From contig JAUCEF010000008.1 in the NCBI GenBank assembly GCA_033558025.1, positions 3,038,001-3,102,000 of the forward strand: a stretch of DNA of 64,000 nucleotides. Direction: 5' to 3'. Positions 11,136-22,300 of this stretch are shown here, piece by piece; the stretch's first letter is position 1, and the number at the start of each line of letters is the position of its first letter. The notes under the pieces were generated by a model, which was not told the DNA's origin, ran no database searches, and saw only the letters and a list, made by a program, of their open reading frames with translations. Source of the stretch: Phytophthora sp. 'mugwort' (taxonomy: Eukaryota > Oomycota > Peronosporomycetes > Peronosporales > Peronosporaceae). Both the position numbers and the translations under genes were made by a program.

Positions 11136-11488
11136 CGCATTTGCGATCTATCAGCCTCCTAAAACACGGCGTGACACAACACGTATAATATCAGCATGCT
11201 GACAACTATCCGACTGTATAGACACAAAACTACATCAACGTACTCCCATTGACTTTTTCAGGTATTCCTTTTTTGTTCTTCAATTGAGTGCTTTTCGGCA
11301 ATCGGTCTAGCAACGCAGCATCTTCTGCCTGTCCTGTCTGCAAAATTTTGCGGCACTTTAATTGACCCGCACCACCCAGGAGAATATCGTCTGATTCCCT
11401 CTTGAGAGATCGCTGAATACTAGCCTTCCGGAACGTCAGTACCTCCTAAAAACTTCAGCAAATTAGGGACAAGAAGACCGGATCGGAA
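11136..11488. other. Leader-like stretch before copia gag
   Basis: No gene. It may include the untranslated leader of the copia element that follows, but no LTR pair or primer-binding site was recognised. Confidence 0.3.
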
Positions 11489-12213
11489 ATGTGGGCGGAG
11501 TTGAGCGACCTGTTTGAAGGAAAGCAGAGCGAAGCAACCAGAGCCTACACGATTCGTCGCTTGGTAAGCGATCTTTGGCGGATGAAGCTGGGACCAGGAG
11601 AAAATTCAAATCGCCACCTTTGCAAAATTTTCAGCGTCCGTACAAAGTTAGCAAATCTAAATTACGCCATTGAGGATACGGCCTTCGTGGAAATGGTGCT
11701 CGAAAGGTTACCTCTCCAAACTGAGTTTGAGAGATTGAAGTCGTCAATTCGTTATGGGGCAGACCCGAGTGTTTACACATTTAATAGAGTTCGTGGATTA
11801 ATTGGTACGGCTGCGGCTAGACAGAGTGAATTCAGAAGCAAACGAGGTGGAATGCACGGTACACGTAGTCGCGACGGTGGAAAAAGAAACGATCAAGGGA
11901 AAATCAGTCAACAGAGAAATCAAAGGAGAAATCTCAAGCATGCTATGTTTGTGGAAGTGAAGAATATCTCAAAGTCAATTGTCCGGAGAAGCCAAAGAAG
12001 CAGAGTGGTGCTGCGGTTGCTGAGAAGAAGAGGAAACCACGAGGAAACTGCGCAATTCGTCAGGACGAAGATGAATCGAGTGTTGTTGCGGACGTGATGA
12101 TCGCTAGTCAGATGGACACTAATGTAGAAGAACAACACGGTGATGATCAAGCTGCCAGCGTTGCAGTGGTTGGTGATGATCAAGCTGCCATAGTTGCAAT
12201 GGTTCCTGGTCAC
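11489..12213 (+). pseudogene. Ty1/copia gag remnant
   Basis: The 202-residue frame 11489-12097 begins in MWAELSDLFEGKQSEATRAY and RRLVSDLWRMKLGPGE, and continues to FVEMVLERLPLQTEFERLK. This is the UBN2/gag-polypeptide pattern of copia-type LTR retrotransposons. A frameshift at about 11935 moves the zinc knuckle to another frame: CYVCGSEEYLKVNC, where the expected His of CxxCxxxxHxxxxC is Tyr. The tail holds two copies of GDDQAA (about 12142-12205). Protease, integrase and RT do not follow here, so the element is truncated. Confidence 0.7.
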
Positions 12214-12807
12214 TAGCTGTAAAAGTTGTCGGAGAAGGGGGTGCTATTGATTTTGGCGGGCACTGTAGTGCAAACTTAAAGTCTACCGTTTCGGTTGCGG
12301 TGAGTGCGTAAATACCGTGTTGCACGAGATCTCTGCAACCACGGATTTGATACAACCGAAACTAAAAAGTCAAATCACGACGGGAATCAGTGTAATGATA
12401 CCACCCCCACGACCAGCATCCATCCTTAAAAGTCTATTTAGATTCAGATTTGATGTCTAGCTCTTCACAAAGTCGCGAAATTCAGGTGAGCATAACGCAA
12501 ATGCCACCTCTCTAGCGACGCTGCACGAGTCTTCTTGCTTTTGGTCACAATCTCCTTTGTAATATTATTCAGCAACTTACGTGTACGTTTTTTAATTAAT
12601 TTCGTTAATTCTTAACTTGATTAATTATGCGGTATCATCTTTCTGGTGGCAAATCGGACACATTACTAAATATTTTTTCGCGTTTCATCCGGACTTGATA
12701 AGACGAGCATTACGTGGCTCGTCGCAAACAAGGATGTTGCCATTTCGGAAGAAAACTTCCGTGTTCTTAGCGCGATAGGCGCAGAATTCGAAGTACCTAC
12801 CATTGCA
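12214..12807. other. AT-rich stretch, no gene recognised
   Basis: No protease or integrase motif of copia follows gag. The AT-rich part (about 12540-12680) separates the copia remnant from the Helitron remnant. Confidence 0.3.
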
Positions 12808-15029
12808 GTGTCGGAAGAGGAAGTACAAGACCTAAGAGGTCAGGCCTGCCAAGTCAACGAGCGTCACCGACCGAGATCAGTACCTACGAATACTGACAAT
12901 CATAGCGATCAGCCTACACAACGGAGCGTTTCCCAGTCTACCCGAGACCAACAGCATTCCTTGCACGAGTGTGCACAAGACCTCAATTTTATCACGAGAC
13001 CCACACAGTCGGACCACTTTACTGAAGCTGGAAGCGATCAGCATGAGTGCGATGAGAGTGCGTTTTCTACTTCTGCTGAAAAATCAACTACCAGCACTCA
13101 ACACTCGGATACCCAAGATCATATTGGCAATACATGCAATTCAAATCTTAACAAAAGCACAAATTGAGAAGATACAGCACTTCCGTGCTCTGCATGTACT
13201 GTGACTACGATTCAGGTATGTACATCGGCACGTATTGAGAATAGCTCTACCAACGAGAATCTAAACGAAGCAATAGTGAATTCTGAAGAAGAAGGTGCAC
13301 TATATCATCTAACGGAATCATTTGAGCTAGAGGGCAACCAGAACGGAAGCCAAACCGAGCTTGGACAAATTCTGGAGGCTATTGGTATCGATAATACAAA
13401 TTCAAAGTATCCTATCGGTGAGCTCCGTTGCTGCAGCGATCCAATTAACGAGTATCAAACACAGGGACTGATGCAATACTGTTTCCCAATGCTTTTTCCG
13501 GATGGTCAAAGTGGATTACAGCCTTTAAACAATGTTTAAAATAGAATACATGAATACGGATTGGCAGAATACTGCGCGTACTTGATGAAGTGGCACGATA
13601 GATGATTCATCATTCACGGGAACTTTAACTTCTTTTGCATTAATCTAATTCAGCGTATCCAGATCGATGGTTCAGTCCAGAGGGTGAGTTCAAGTGAAAC
13701 TAGAAATGATGTTATTACTGCAGCCGGTGTCGGTCTCGAGGATGGACATCGAGAAAATGATGACAAGGAAAATGAAAAAGAGAAGGGTTAGTGGCGCGAT
13801 GCAAGTTTATACTCGCTGAAACCATTTTACCATGTTGTGAGATGTAGCGGGGTTGCATTGGGCCAATGTACGAGATGATCTACTGTCGATTATCGGTAAT
13901 CGAGTGCTACCTACACGCTGACCTACTTTCTTTCTTACACTAAGTGCAGCAGATACAATTTGGCCGGTTTTTGCAAGAGCATGCAATGCTGCGTTGACCC
14001 TGGACCAATGCAGTCATTTGTCGTTTGCGGAGAGGCGGAAGTACCTCAATGAAAATCCTGACATTAGCGCTAGGCACTTTAACAGACGATTCCAATCTTT
14101 TCTGACACGGTATTGTGCGGGAGAGCAAAGCTGCTCGGAGAAATAATCGACCACTTTTGGCGCGCTGAATTTCAACAACGTGAATCACCTCATAATCACT
14201 GTCTGCTGTGGATTAAAGACGCCCGGATGTTGTAAAGTTGTCAGAAACAGAAGAAGGCCGTGCAGAGCTTGCTGCCTTTGTTGATAATAATATTTCAATA
14301 CTTTTAAAGTCGCTTAGCGATCTAGATGCGTGCCCGTGCTCGACCTGCGACACCCATGATGCAGGTGAAATCGACATCCTAGCAATGAGGCCACCGCAAT
14401 TGGAAACTGATGAATGGCACTGCGCTATCTAGATTGGTCCAATGCGTACAACAGCATGAATGCTACTATAACTCATCGTGTAGAAAGAAAGGCTCTCAGT
14501 GCGCTTTGGTTTTCCGAAAGCAATTGAAGAACGTACTAGAATCGAAGCAAGCGTGGCATCAGATGGAACCCCATCCATGAAAGTTCATTTAAGACGAGAG
14601 GTATCCCCCATTAACAATTACTCATCTCATATTTTGTCGTGTTGTCGCGCAAACATGGATTTACAGCTGATAGGAACTCCTACGGCTGTGTATGCGGCAT
14701 ATGTCAGCAAGGCTGAACCCGACACACTTCGATTCAGACGCGTTATCGCCAACGCCGCTCAGCGTTGTGATTCAATCAAATCTACTTACCATTACATCCT
14801 GAAAAAAGTAGCGAACGCAACTCTATCGGTGCGTGAGGTCGGAGCACCAGAGACGGTCTACACACTTCTTCGTAGCTTACCTATGCATCGCAAGTCAAGA
14901 ACCACATTCAAGGTCAAAGCTTTCCGACACAAACAGCGCTATTGCCGAGTGGAGCCGCGGGGCTTCGAGGGTCTTGCAGCTTTAGCAGAACATATCGATA
15001 CGAACGGTGTCCGGATTCGAGCCGGTTGA
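12808..15029 (+). pseudogene. Helitron Rep (HUH) protein remnant, helicase missing
   Basis: Collinear fragments of a rolling-circle Helitron protein. A Ser/Thr/Gln-rich N-terminus (12808-13167) precedes SDPINEYQTQGLMQYCFPML and FPDG (about 13437-13506), the usual entry to the Helitron N-terminal domain. Next come EYCAYLMKWHDR (about 13569) and FFLTLSAADTIWP (about 13930-13968). Then follow RKYLNENPDISARHFNRRFQ (about 14038-14098) and FWRAEFQQRESPHNHCLLWI (about 14157-14216). The last is the Rep region with the HUH two-His motif as H-N-H. The end has YAAYVSKAEPDTLRF and frames to 15029. Stops at 13167, 13539 and 14430 and frame changes make it inactive. The PIF1-type helicase half is absent. 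Confidence 0.75.
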
Positions 15030-16715
15030 GCGATCATATATGAATAAACGCACAACGAACTTTTGATGCCATGATGTTGGCAACATTTGTAGAAGAGTTC
15101 GAAACCTGCAACACCTCTGTACTGGCATTCTAGAGTTCCCTGCTGTTTCGTATGATGCTCGCGCGCACCCTCCCCTTCGTGTGGCACCCTCCCCTTGCCA
15201 GCTTTGCCAATGTGTTGAATCTCGGCGCGGTCCGACAAGCCCAAGCAGTCACGGCGCGAGTGGGCGGCGAATTCTGTATACGAAGGCATCAAAGCGTAGA
15301 TCGCCGCTCTGCGATGGCTGATACACCACCTCGCACTGTATCAGCCATCGCAGAGCGGCGTACCATCTCCCATCTCTCCCTTGGCCGGAGTTGCCCCGCG
15401 TCTTCGCGCAGTCTCCAAATCCGTGATTGATGAAATCCTTCGAGGTTTCTTTTTCTATGGTGGAATGAAGGTTTAAATTTCTGCTATAATTTGTTACAGG
15501 CCCCGAACCCTATGCTTTTCTTAGCTAGCACCACAACCATCCACATTCTTCAGTGCGGTTGGCAGGGCGGCCACCCTGTGGGGTGGTTGCTCCGGCGTCC
15601 TTGAAAAAATCCGCACTCAGCGGTATCGATTCAGATACCTACCGGAGTCAGGATGTGACCACTGCCCACTAGATCGTTTTGTTTTTCTCTCAATTTGAAT
15701 CGGTGCTGTAGTGTTGCCGGCAATAATGTGCCCAATTTAGGTTGAGACTATTGCTGACAGGGTGGATTAAAAGCGAGTTAAAAAGATATGACCTCCACGT
15801 GCTTCTCAGGTTCGGATTAGCAAAAAATAGCGATTAATACACGGGATGAACAGCACATTGAAAGTGAAGTTGATGTTAGCAAAACTTCCAAAAGAAAAGT
15901 AGTTCCGTTTGTTACGGAAAAATCGGGGTAAAAGGCTCGACTACCGGAGATAATGCAATACGAAATGAGATAGGAAGCCCCGCCATTCCCGTGCCAGCAC
16001 TACTAATCGATCTGCATCGTGTCCATGATTCAACACCCAACCGATAGCTTTCCGAAACGCATTCGGCAAGTCCCGAGAGCCCCAGATTCACGTCCTTGCC
16101 GGTTGACATGCGAGCTTCCCACATGTATCGACCATCGAGCTTGTCCCACGACTTGACTTGTCCAAGTAGGCAGGATTCTCTTGTGTTATTTGGAAACTCA
16201 GCTGCCTTTCGAGCCACCTTCCAATGAAGTGGCCTCGCAGGAAACGCGGTGAATAGCTCGATCAAGTGATTCTCTTCGAAGAACGAACTGTGTCGCTGGC
16301 CTTGCCTCATTGGGGCGCGGCGCTGCGTGAACAGCCCGACGCTCGCCTCACCGGCAGTGTTGCGAAAGCACCTTCAATACTGAACCGCCTGACGAGGCCA
16401 TTGTTGCCAGCACATGAGGCATAACCACCTGGTCGAGTCTAATGTCTTGCAGTTGTAGTGAAATTCGAATGCGATCAATCTGTTCGGAGAAAAGCAAACC
16501 AGTCCTTTTTACGGGAGAATGTAACGAGGGGATCGAGAGTAGGTTTACGCGTTTATAATACATAGTAATAGATTTTTCAGGTAAAGAACTGATAGATTAC
16601 TCCAGAACGTTAGGAGTAATTCATTAGATATTAGCTATGTCTAAGAAGGGTTAACCTCTATATCAGCTATGTGAACACACAATTCTTATCACTTTCGTAC
16701 GATCGAAAAAGTTCC
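15030..16715. other. Mostly non-coding; one unassigned minus frame
   Basis: Contains the 24-bp hairpin at 15302-15360, then nothing recognised up to 15900. The minus frame 16310-15912 (132 residues; ...FPARPLHWKVARKAAEFPNN...) is longer than expected by chance but matches no family I know. It could be another transposon fragment. Confidence 0.35.
15302..15360. repeat. Perfect 24-bp inverted repeat (hairpin)
   Basis: Left arm 15302-15325 and right arm 15337-15360 are exact reverse complements (core GCTCTGCGATGGCTGATACA). The loop is 11 bases. It lies about 270 bases after the last Helitron coding sequence. Confidence 0.9.
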
Positions 16716-16727
16716 CTCTCATTCAAG
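16716..16727 (+). promoter_or_regulatory. Initiator-like element before CRN remnant
   Basis: CTCTCATTCAAG fits the oomycete initiator core (YTCATTY) and lies about 25 bases upstream of the CRN start at 16750. Confidence 0.4.
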
Positions 16728-16749
16728 AAACTGCCGCCTCAAGTACAAG

Positions 16750-18530
16750 ATGGTGGAGGTGATTTGATGTGCGCGCTCATTCGGGAAGGGGGAGGGAGCG
16801 TCTTCCCTGTGGTCATCGATACGAGCAAGGTGGTGGGTCTCTTGAAAGACGAGATCAAGGCGAAGAACCCAGCGACGATCTCGTGCGACGCGAAGGACAT
16901 GCAGTTTTTCCTAGCGAAGAAGGGCGACGCGTGGCTGGATGGGGCTGGCATGGCAGCTGTGGCGCTCGATGAAGTTGGCACACCTATAACGCACGATGAG
17001 AATGGAAACCCGCAATATTTCGAGATGATGGATCCCTTGCTGTGGCTCAAGAACGCCAGTATTTTGGAGAGAACTTTACACCGGGTGAGGGCCAAGTTCA
17101 CGTGCTGGTGGTGGCTCCGATTACTGTGCCATACGGCCAGCCACGCGATAGCTCCGACGAGTGGTTGGCGGAATTTCTCTCTAAAACAATTGAGCTTAAC
17201 GCGATGCCGCATTATGGAGATCTGCAGAGGTTTATAAGCGAACCTACCTGCCAAAATCCAAGCTAAGGAAGGATGGCTGAGTAAATGGTTACTCGAACCT
17301 GGATTGCAGGACAAGATGTTTATGGACAATAATGCAGTTCCATGCATGAAGTTGAAAAACACTCTTTTTGGCAAGAATGTACTGAACTTGCCACGCAGCG
17401 GACAGTCAGAGAGCTCGTTTATTTATACTTGGGATTCATTTTTTCGCATCGTTCTCCAGCACATTTTCCCGCATGCGAACGTCGACCGCGACTCATGTTA
17501 AGTTCATCGATTGGAACGCTGCGTCCTGACTTTTTATTTATCTTGGATGGTGTTTCCGTTTTTCGTGGCGAGGAGAAACCACCAACAATTAGCATTATCG
17601 TGCCGACCGAGGAGCTGCGATAAAAACTTGCATGGACATATGGAGATGTGCCGTACATATTCGGCTATGCTGCGTCGGGCTACCAGGTCCAATTGATTGC
17701 TCTGATTTGCGGCAATGGAGTCGTGGCTAAGGTTCCTATTCAATCTTTCAGCCTCGACCTCAAGGAACACCAATTTCGAGTTATCCTCGCGGTTTTGAAG
17801 TTGTCGCTGCTGTTTCCAGCCCTAGTTGAAGCTTGCCCAGTTTCTGGAAAAGATGAGTTCAAGATCATCAGGCGTACGAATGGTGTGATTGTGCGTCTGT
17901 GCCAATTTCGTTGAGAAGGTCTTTCCGAATGATGGCTGTTTCAGCCGTCTGTGTCAAGTGTATTATGTTATGAAACAAGCTTGGGTCCCAAAGGTTGATC
18001 GTCTCGAAGAGGTGCGTGATATATCGAAGACCCTCGTGTTCAACCCCTGCGGGACGATGTTAAAACCGCGTAACCTGCTCGAATTGTTTATTGCTCTGCG
18101 GAACATTCTTGAGGCGTTGGTGGGTCTGCATCGTGAGGGGCGGATACATCGTGATATTCGCTGGTCTAATGTGATCAGACAGCGAGGATGTACTTCATGG
18201 TTCTTGATTGATTTTGTCGATGCAGCCACCAGTCCCCAGGATTCTTCAAGTGGTAACTATTTAAGTGTGGAAGAGCACGCGCCCGAAATCTTTGTGGAGG
18301 ATGCTAGTCACACGACTGCAGTCGACATTTGGTCAGTAGGATACTTGATTCAGACGAGCGGAGTTCGGTGGTGGGACAACGCTGGCAGAACGTCATTCTG
18401 GGCGCAATTGATTGCGAAGAACCCATCATTGCGACCAAGCGCAGAGAAAGCATTACGTGATCTGCTGGTGCTTGAAAAAGCAGCAATTTTGATTGAGATG
18501 CTGAGCGCGAGTTGCAGCAGGGTGACCTGA
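16750..18530 (+). pseudogene. Crinkler (CRN) effector with C-terminal kinase-like domain, broken
   Basis: CRN proteins are secreted oomycete effectors that act inside host cells, often in the nucleus. The likely ATG is 16750. The conserved N-terminal domain follows after an early frameshift and stop near 16765, with FFLAKKGDAWLDGAG (LFLAK-type motif, about 16906-16950) and MDPLLWLKN. After a second frameshift near 17055 comes the domain-closing GEGQVHVLVVAPI (HVLVVxP type, about 17085-17125). The C-terminal region resembles the D2 kinase-like domain of CRN8-type proteins: HRDIRWSNV (catalytic loop, about 18147-18175), then LIDFVDA where DFG would be, and HAPEIFVE as APE motif. Stops at 17263, 17501 and 17621 and at least four frame changes mean it cannot make a full effector. 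Its position in a repeat-rich region is typical of effector genes. Confidence 0.75.
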
Positions 18531-18663
18531 GTCGAACGCAATCATATAAGCGACTACAGACGTCCTTTGACTAATACAGATTTAAAAAAACACACACAGA
18601 ATCAAATCGATTTTTAACTATTTTTTTCTCAGCTGGTTACGCACGAGCCTGAAGGCCCTGAAC

Positions 18664-18885
18664 ATGTCGCAGCCCAACTTAAGCAGGGATGAAACTGAAG
18701 CTCAGAAGGAACAAAAAGCGCATGCGAGGGTAACTTCGTACAAGTCGTACCTGCAAAATAAGGAGAAGACACTCGAAGCCTCCTCGGCTGCGAACGATTC
18801 GACGCGACTAAGTCTCGCAGTCGAGCGCGACCCAACGAACGCTAAAAGCAACTTATGCTCGAGAAGATGTAGAAGGAACAAATGA
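18664..18885 (+). CDS. Small charged ORF, unknown
   Basis: A 73-residue frame rich in Lys, Glu, Arg and Ser (for example AQKEQKAHARVTSYKSYLQN). No recognised domain. It lies at the left border of the low-GC patch that carries the DNA polymerase remnant and resembles the charged frame at 18995 in composition, so it may belong to the same element. It may equally be a chance frame. Confidence 0.25.
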   Translation: MSQPNLSRDETEAQKEQKAHARVTSYKSYLQNKEKTLEASSAANDSTRLSLAVERDPTNAKSNLCSRRCRRNK

Positions 18886-18969
18886 ATTAGGATTATCAAA
18901 CGCTAAGGTATTAATGAGTTAATGAATATGGTCTTTTGCGTCCCTTTACTAATTATTTTCATTCTGATA

Positions 18970-19295
18970 AATATAAAGTCTATAGTATATAAAGATGACT
19001 TATTCTCCTGAGAAATACCTAGCTAATAAAGAGCGCATCAAGGAAAATCAAAAGCACTACTACATCAAAACGAGGGAAAAAATGCGCCTCGCTAAGCAAT
19101 GGGAGTATGACGAGAAGCATCGTGATCAACTAAATGCCCAAAAGCGCAAGGCCTATGCAAAAAAACAAAGCGAACTTAAAAGCGAACCTAATGTCGAAAA
19201 GGAACTTAATTAATTAATTAATTAATTCAAGTTTTTTTTATCTGGGGCTGAAATATAAAGTCGAACCTGAGCGAAGAAGCATAGAATATAAAGTC
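18970..19295 (+). promoter_or_regulatory. Three copies of AATATAAAGTC upstream of PolB-type ORFs
   Basis: The 11-mer AATATAAAGTC occurs at 18970-18980, 19252-19262 and 19285-19295. The first copy is 14 bases before the ATG at 18995; the other two lie 35-70 bases before the frame at 19330. The last two are both followed by GA. The motif looks like an element-specific promoter (TATA-like) signal. A (TTAA)n run at about 19205-19227 lies between them. Confidence 0.4.
18995..19213 (+). CDS. Small Lys/Glu-rich protein of the PolB element
   Basis: A 72-residue frame starting MTYSPEKYLANKERIKENQK and continuing with alternating Lys/Arg, Glu and aromatic residues, predicted as a long charged helix. 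Such short KYLANKERIKENQ-type proteins are common in large DNA viruses, virophage/polinton-like elements and linear plasmids, where they often bind nucleic acid; I infer a similar origin here. It is preceded by an AATATAAAGTC motif 14 bases upstream. The composition is AT-rich compared with the host genes. Confidence 0.45.
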   Translation: MTYSPEKYLANKERIKENQKHYYIKTREKMRLAKQWEYDEKHRDQLNAQKRKAYAKKQSELKSEPNVEKELN

Positions 19296-19329
19296 GACCA
19301 CACAACTAATAAATATAGGCAAAGATATA

Positions 19330-22300
19330 TTGACCATGTTTGGTTATGAACTTGAAGGACTAAAGAGATTAAATATTCGCCCAATCAAATGGGGAGGTAA
19401 ATACCGAGTCAAGGTTAAAGGTAAGACCGGTAGGATGACATATATTAGTAACTTATCGCGTCCCAACAATCTGAAGCGTATAGCTGAGCTGTATAAAGTC
19501 AACATCGACAAGCTGAAGAAGTACATATCTAAGGACTACAAGACCGACCCCAAATATCGGTTTTACAAGAGGACACACATGGAGTCGCACTTGTACGAAG
19601 GTATCCAGGCTGTTGAATTCTACGATAAGCTCAAGAACGTACTTGAGAGTCAGAAAAATGCTTTTAAGATCAATATTGCTCTCGGCTATGATCTCATCAG
19701 CAAGGATGATAATAGTTTTAGTCAGTATTGGCATCCGAACATCGGCAATACGGCTGTATTCGATAATCCTGTCGTCATTAACAACAAAGCGGATATTCGT
19801 AAGAGGTGATTTCAGAGATTCATTCTATGGAGTTAGCCGACAAGCTTAAGTATCCATCTAGTGGATACAAGCTCAGGGCCATCACTGGATTCAAGATTTA
19901 CATCTATTATCGCGAGCATGCCCTCGGCGATAGTAACGCTATCATCCCCAAGATCATCCGCGACAACAAACATGTAATCAATTTTCCTAAGACAAGCAAT
20001 AAGTGTGTCTTTCATTGTATTCCCTACCACATCCGATCAGATCCCAAGAAAGATTATCGGAGAATACGGGCTTTGGTGAAAGACATTCAATCGCTACTGC
20101 TCTTACAAGGGGCTTAGCTACTCGACGAAGCTCTTCCGTAATTTTAAACCTATCGACCTTCTGCAGCTCGATGAGATGGAGGATTGCTTCAAGCTTAGTA
20201 TCAATGTATATACCATGGATTTGGAGTCGGGAAAAGTTGAATGCATCGCCCGTCGGATAAGAAATATGAACGTCTCAATATTTTATCTCACGAGAATCAC
20301 GCTCTCTCATTAGTAATCTGAACATGTTGCAAAGCAAATATCAGTGTCCAAAGTGTGAGATGATTTCGTTAGCTCCGACAAGCTTAAAAATCATAAGAAG
20401 ACCAATGTGAGCTAGTCAATATTGAGAGTTTTCCGGCTGAGCCAACTATCTACAGACCACCTCAACACACTATCAAATCGATGCTTACAAAGTACTCCAT
20501 TAAGAACTTTGATCACTACATTGATCACTTCATCGTTTATGATTTTGAGGTCATTCTAAGGCCGACGGGTATCCAACAAGGTGAAAGCACTATCTTTACA
20601 AATGAACGTATTCCTGTTTCAGTATCGGTAGCTGACAGTCTTTCTGGGAATGTACGATGCTTTGTTATCGCTGAGCCGAAAGACTTGCTGAAAGATATGT
20701 TTTTTTTACCTACATTAGTGAAGTCGGTCTACAGATTCAGCAATACAACGTCCAAAAGTATACGCACCTTTTACAGAAGATTATCAACGCTCATGGGTTT
20801 AGTGGTATGGAGATCCCTGGTTTAAAACTTGGGAAGAAGTACTCCATGAATGACGTTGATAGCTGGATCAATGATGGAACGTATGCCAGTTTCTTCGATT
20901 TTCATAGTAAGATTTCCTTCGGGAAGGAGAGGTCTGATTACGGTAAAAGCAAGCAACAGCTCGATCAAGTATATTGGAGTTTAACTCTGGTAGATACGAT
21001 ATCAATTTGATTAAGAGCGATCTGTTTGCCGTCATTGGTACGAAGAACATCGAATCTGTGATCAAGAACCGGAGCTACATGTGTATCGCTAACTCAAACA
21101 TGAAGATGCTTGATATTAGTAATTACGTTCCTGCTGGAACAAGCTATGAGAAGTATCTTAGTACCTATCTTGGTGAGTGTGAGTGCAAAGACAAGACTCG
21201 TTGTGTTTGTGGCCTTGCTAAAGGCCTATTTCCATATGAACACATCAAATCATTCGATGTACTCAATCAGGCTTCTATTCCTTCAAAGGCGGATTTTAAC
21301 AGTGATTTCCGACAGACAAGCAGTAGCAATGAAGATTACGAACGAGTCAGGTTCGTTTGGAGCCATTACGAGATGACGACAGTCAAGGATATTTTGATTT
21401 GGTACAATAACTTAGATGTGGTACCATTCATTAAAGCCATTGAGGCTCAGCGTGAATTATTTAAGCGTTTTGATCTCGACAAGTTCGCTGATGGTGTCTC
21501 GCTTCCGGGTCTCTCGGAAAAGGTTATGTACCAAACTTGCTTCAACGAGCTTCAGCACCCTATAAAAGTACTTGCTAAAGCTTTCAGATTCTCAGCTAAG
21601 CGAATGAGTGGCTACAAGCATCAGGACGTAGATGCTAAGCGTGAGTTCAATATGACTCTTGATCAATTGGACACATTGCTGAAAAAGCAAAAATATATTT
21701 GTGGTCTTTGTTGGTGTCAGCTTACTGTTGATACGGCTTCAGCCGATCGTATCAATAACAAATTGGGACACATTGACGGTAATGTTCTCATCGCATGCGT
21801 TCAATGCAACGTCGCGCGTAAGAATATGTCTCTGAGTGGGTTCAGATTCAAGAAGCTACTCGAATTCAACTCAGACAGACTTGTGTACTCGATTGATCGT
21901 GAGAAGAAAGACATTTATGATAAAATGAAGGCAAACATCGCTGGCGGACCATCAATATCTTCAATCGCTACGCTAAACGCAACGAGACAAAAATTAGAGG
22001 TAATAAGATTTGTAAGAAGAGCATCGGATACGACGCTAATGCAGTATATTTATGGGCGCTCGGTAATGAGATGCCGTGCGGGCGATTGACCACTAATTGA
22101 GAATTACCCAGGTATCGTCGAAGACATCAAGGCTGACAAAATATTTGGCTTCCTTGAATGCGATATTCGTACTCCAGAGCATCTTAAAGAGTACTTTAGT
22201 GAAATGACACCAATTTTCAAGAATACACTAATCGATCGTACCGATGAGACCATCATCGGCTCACACATGTATGAGTACAACCAGACTCGTGGAAATAGCC

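Noticed and set aside
15302..15360. Hairpin as definite Helitron 3' terminus
   Set aside because: No CTRR end with the expected short spacing follows and the stem is too long. It is kept as an unexplained inverted repeat.
15912..16310. 132-codon minus frame as a gene
   Set aside because: No promoter, family motif or intron context; in a window this rich in decayed elements such frames occur by chance. It is only mentioned in the regional note.
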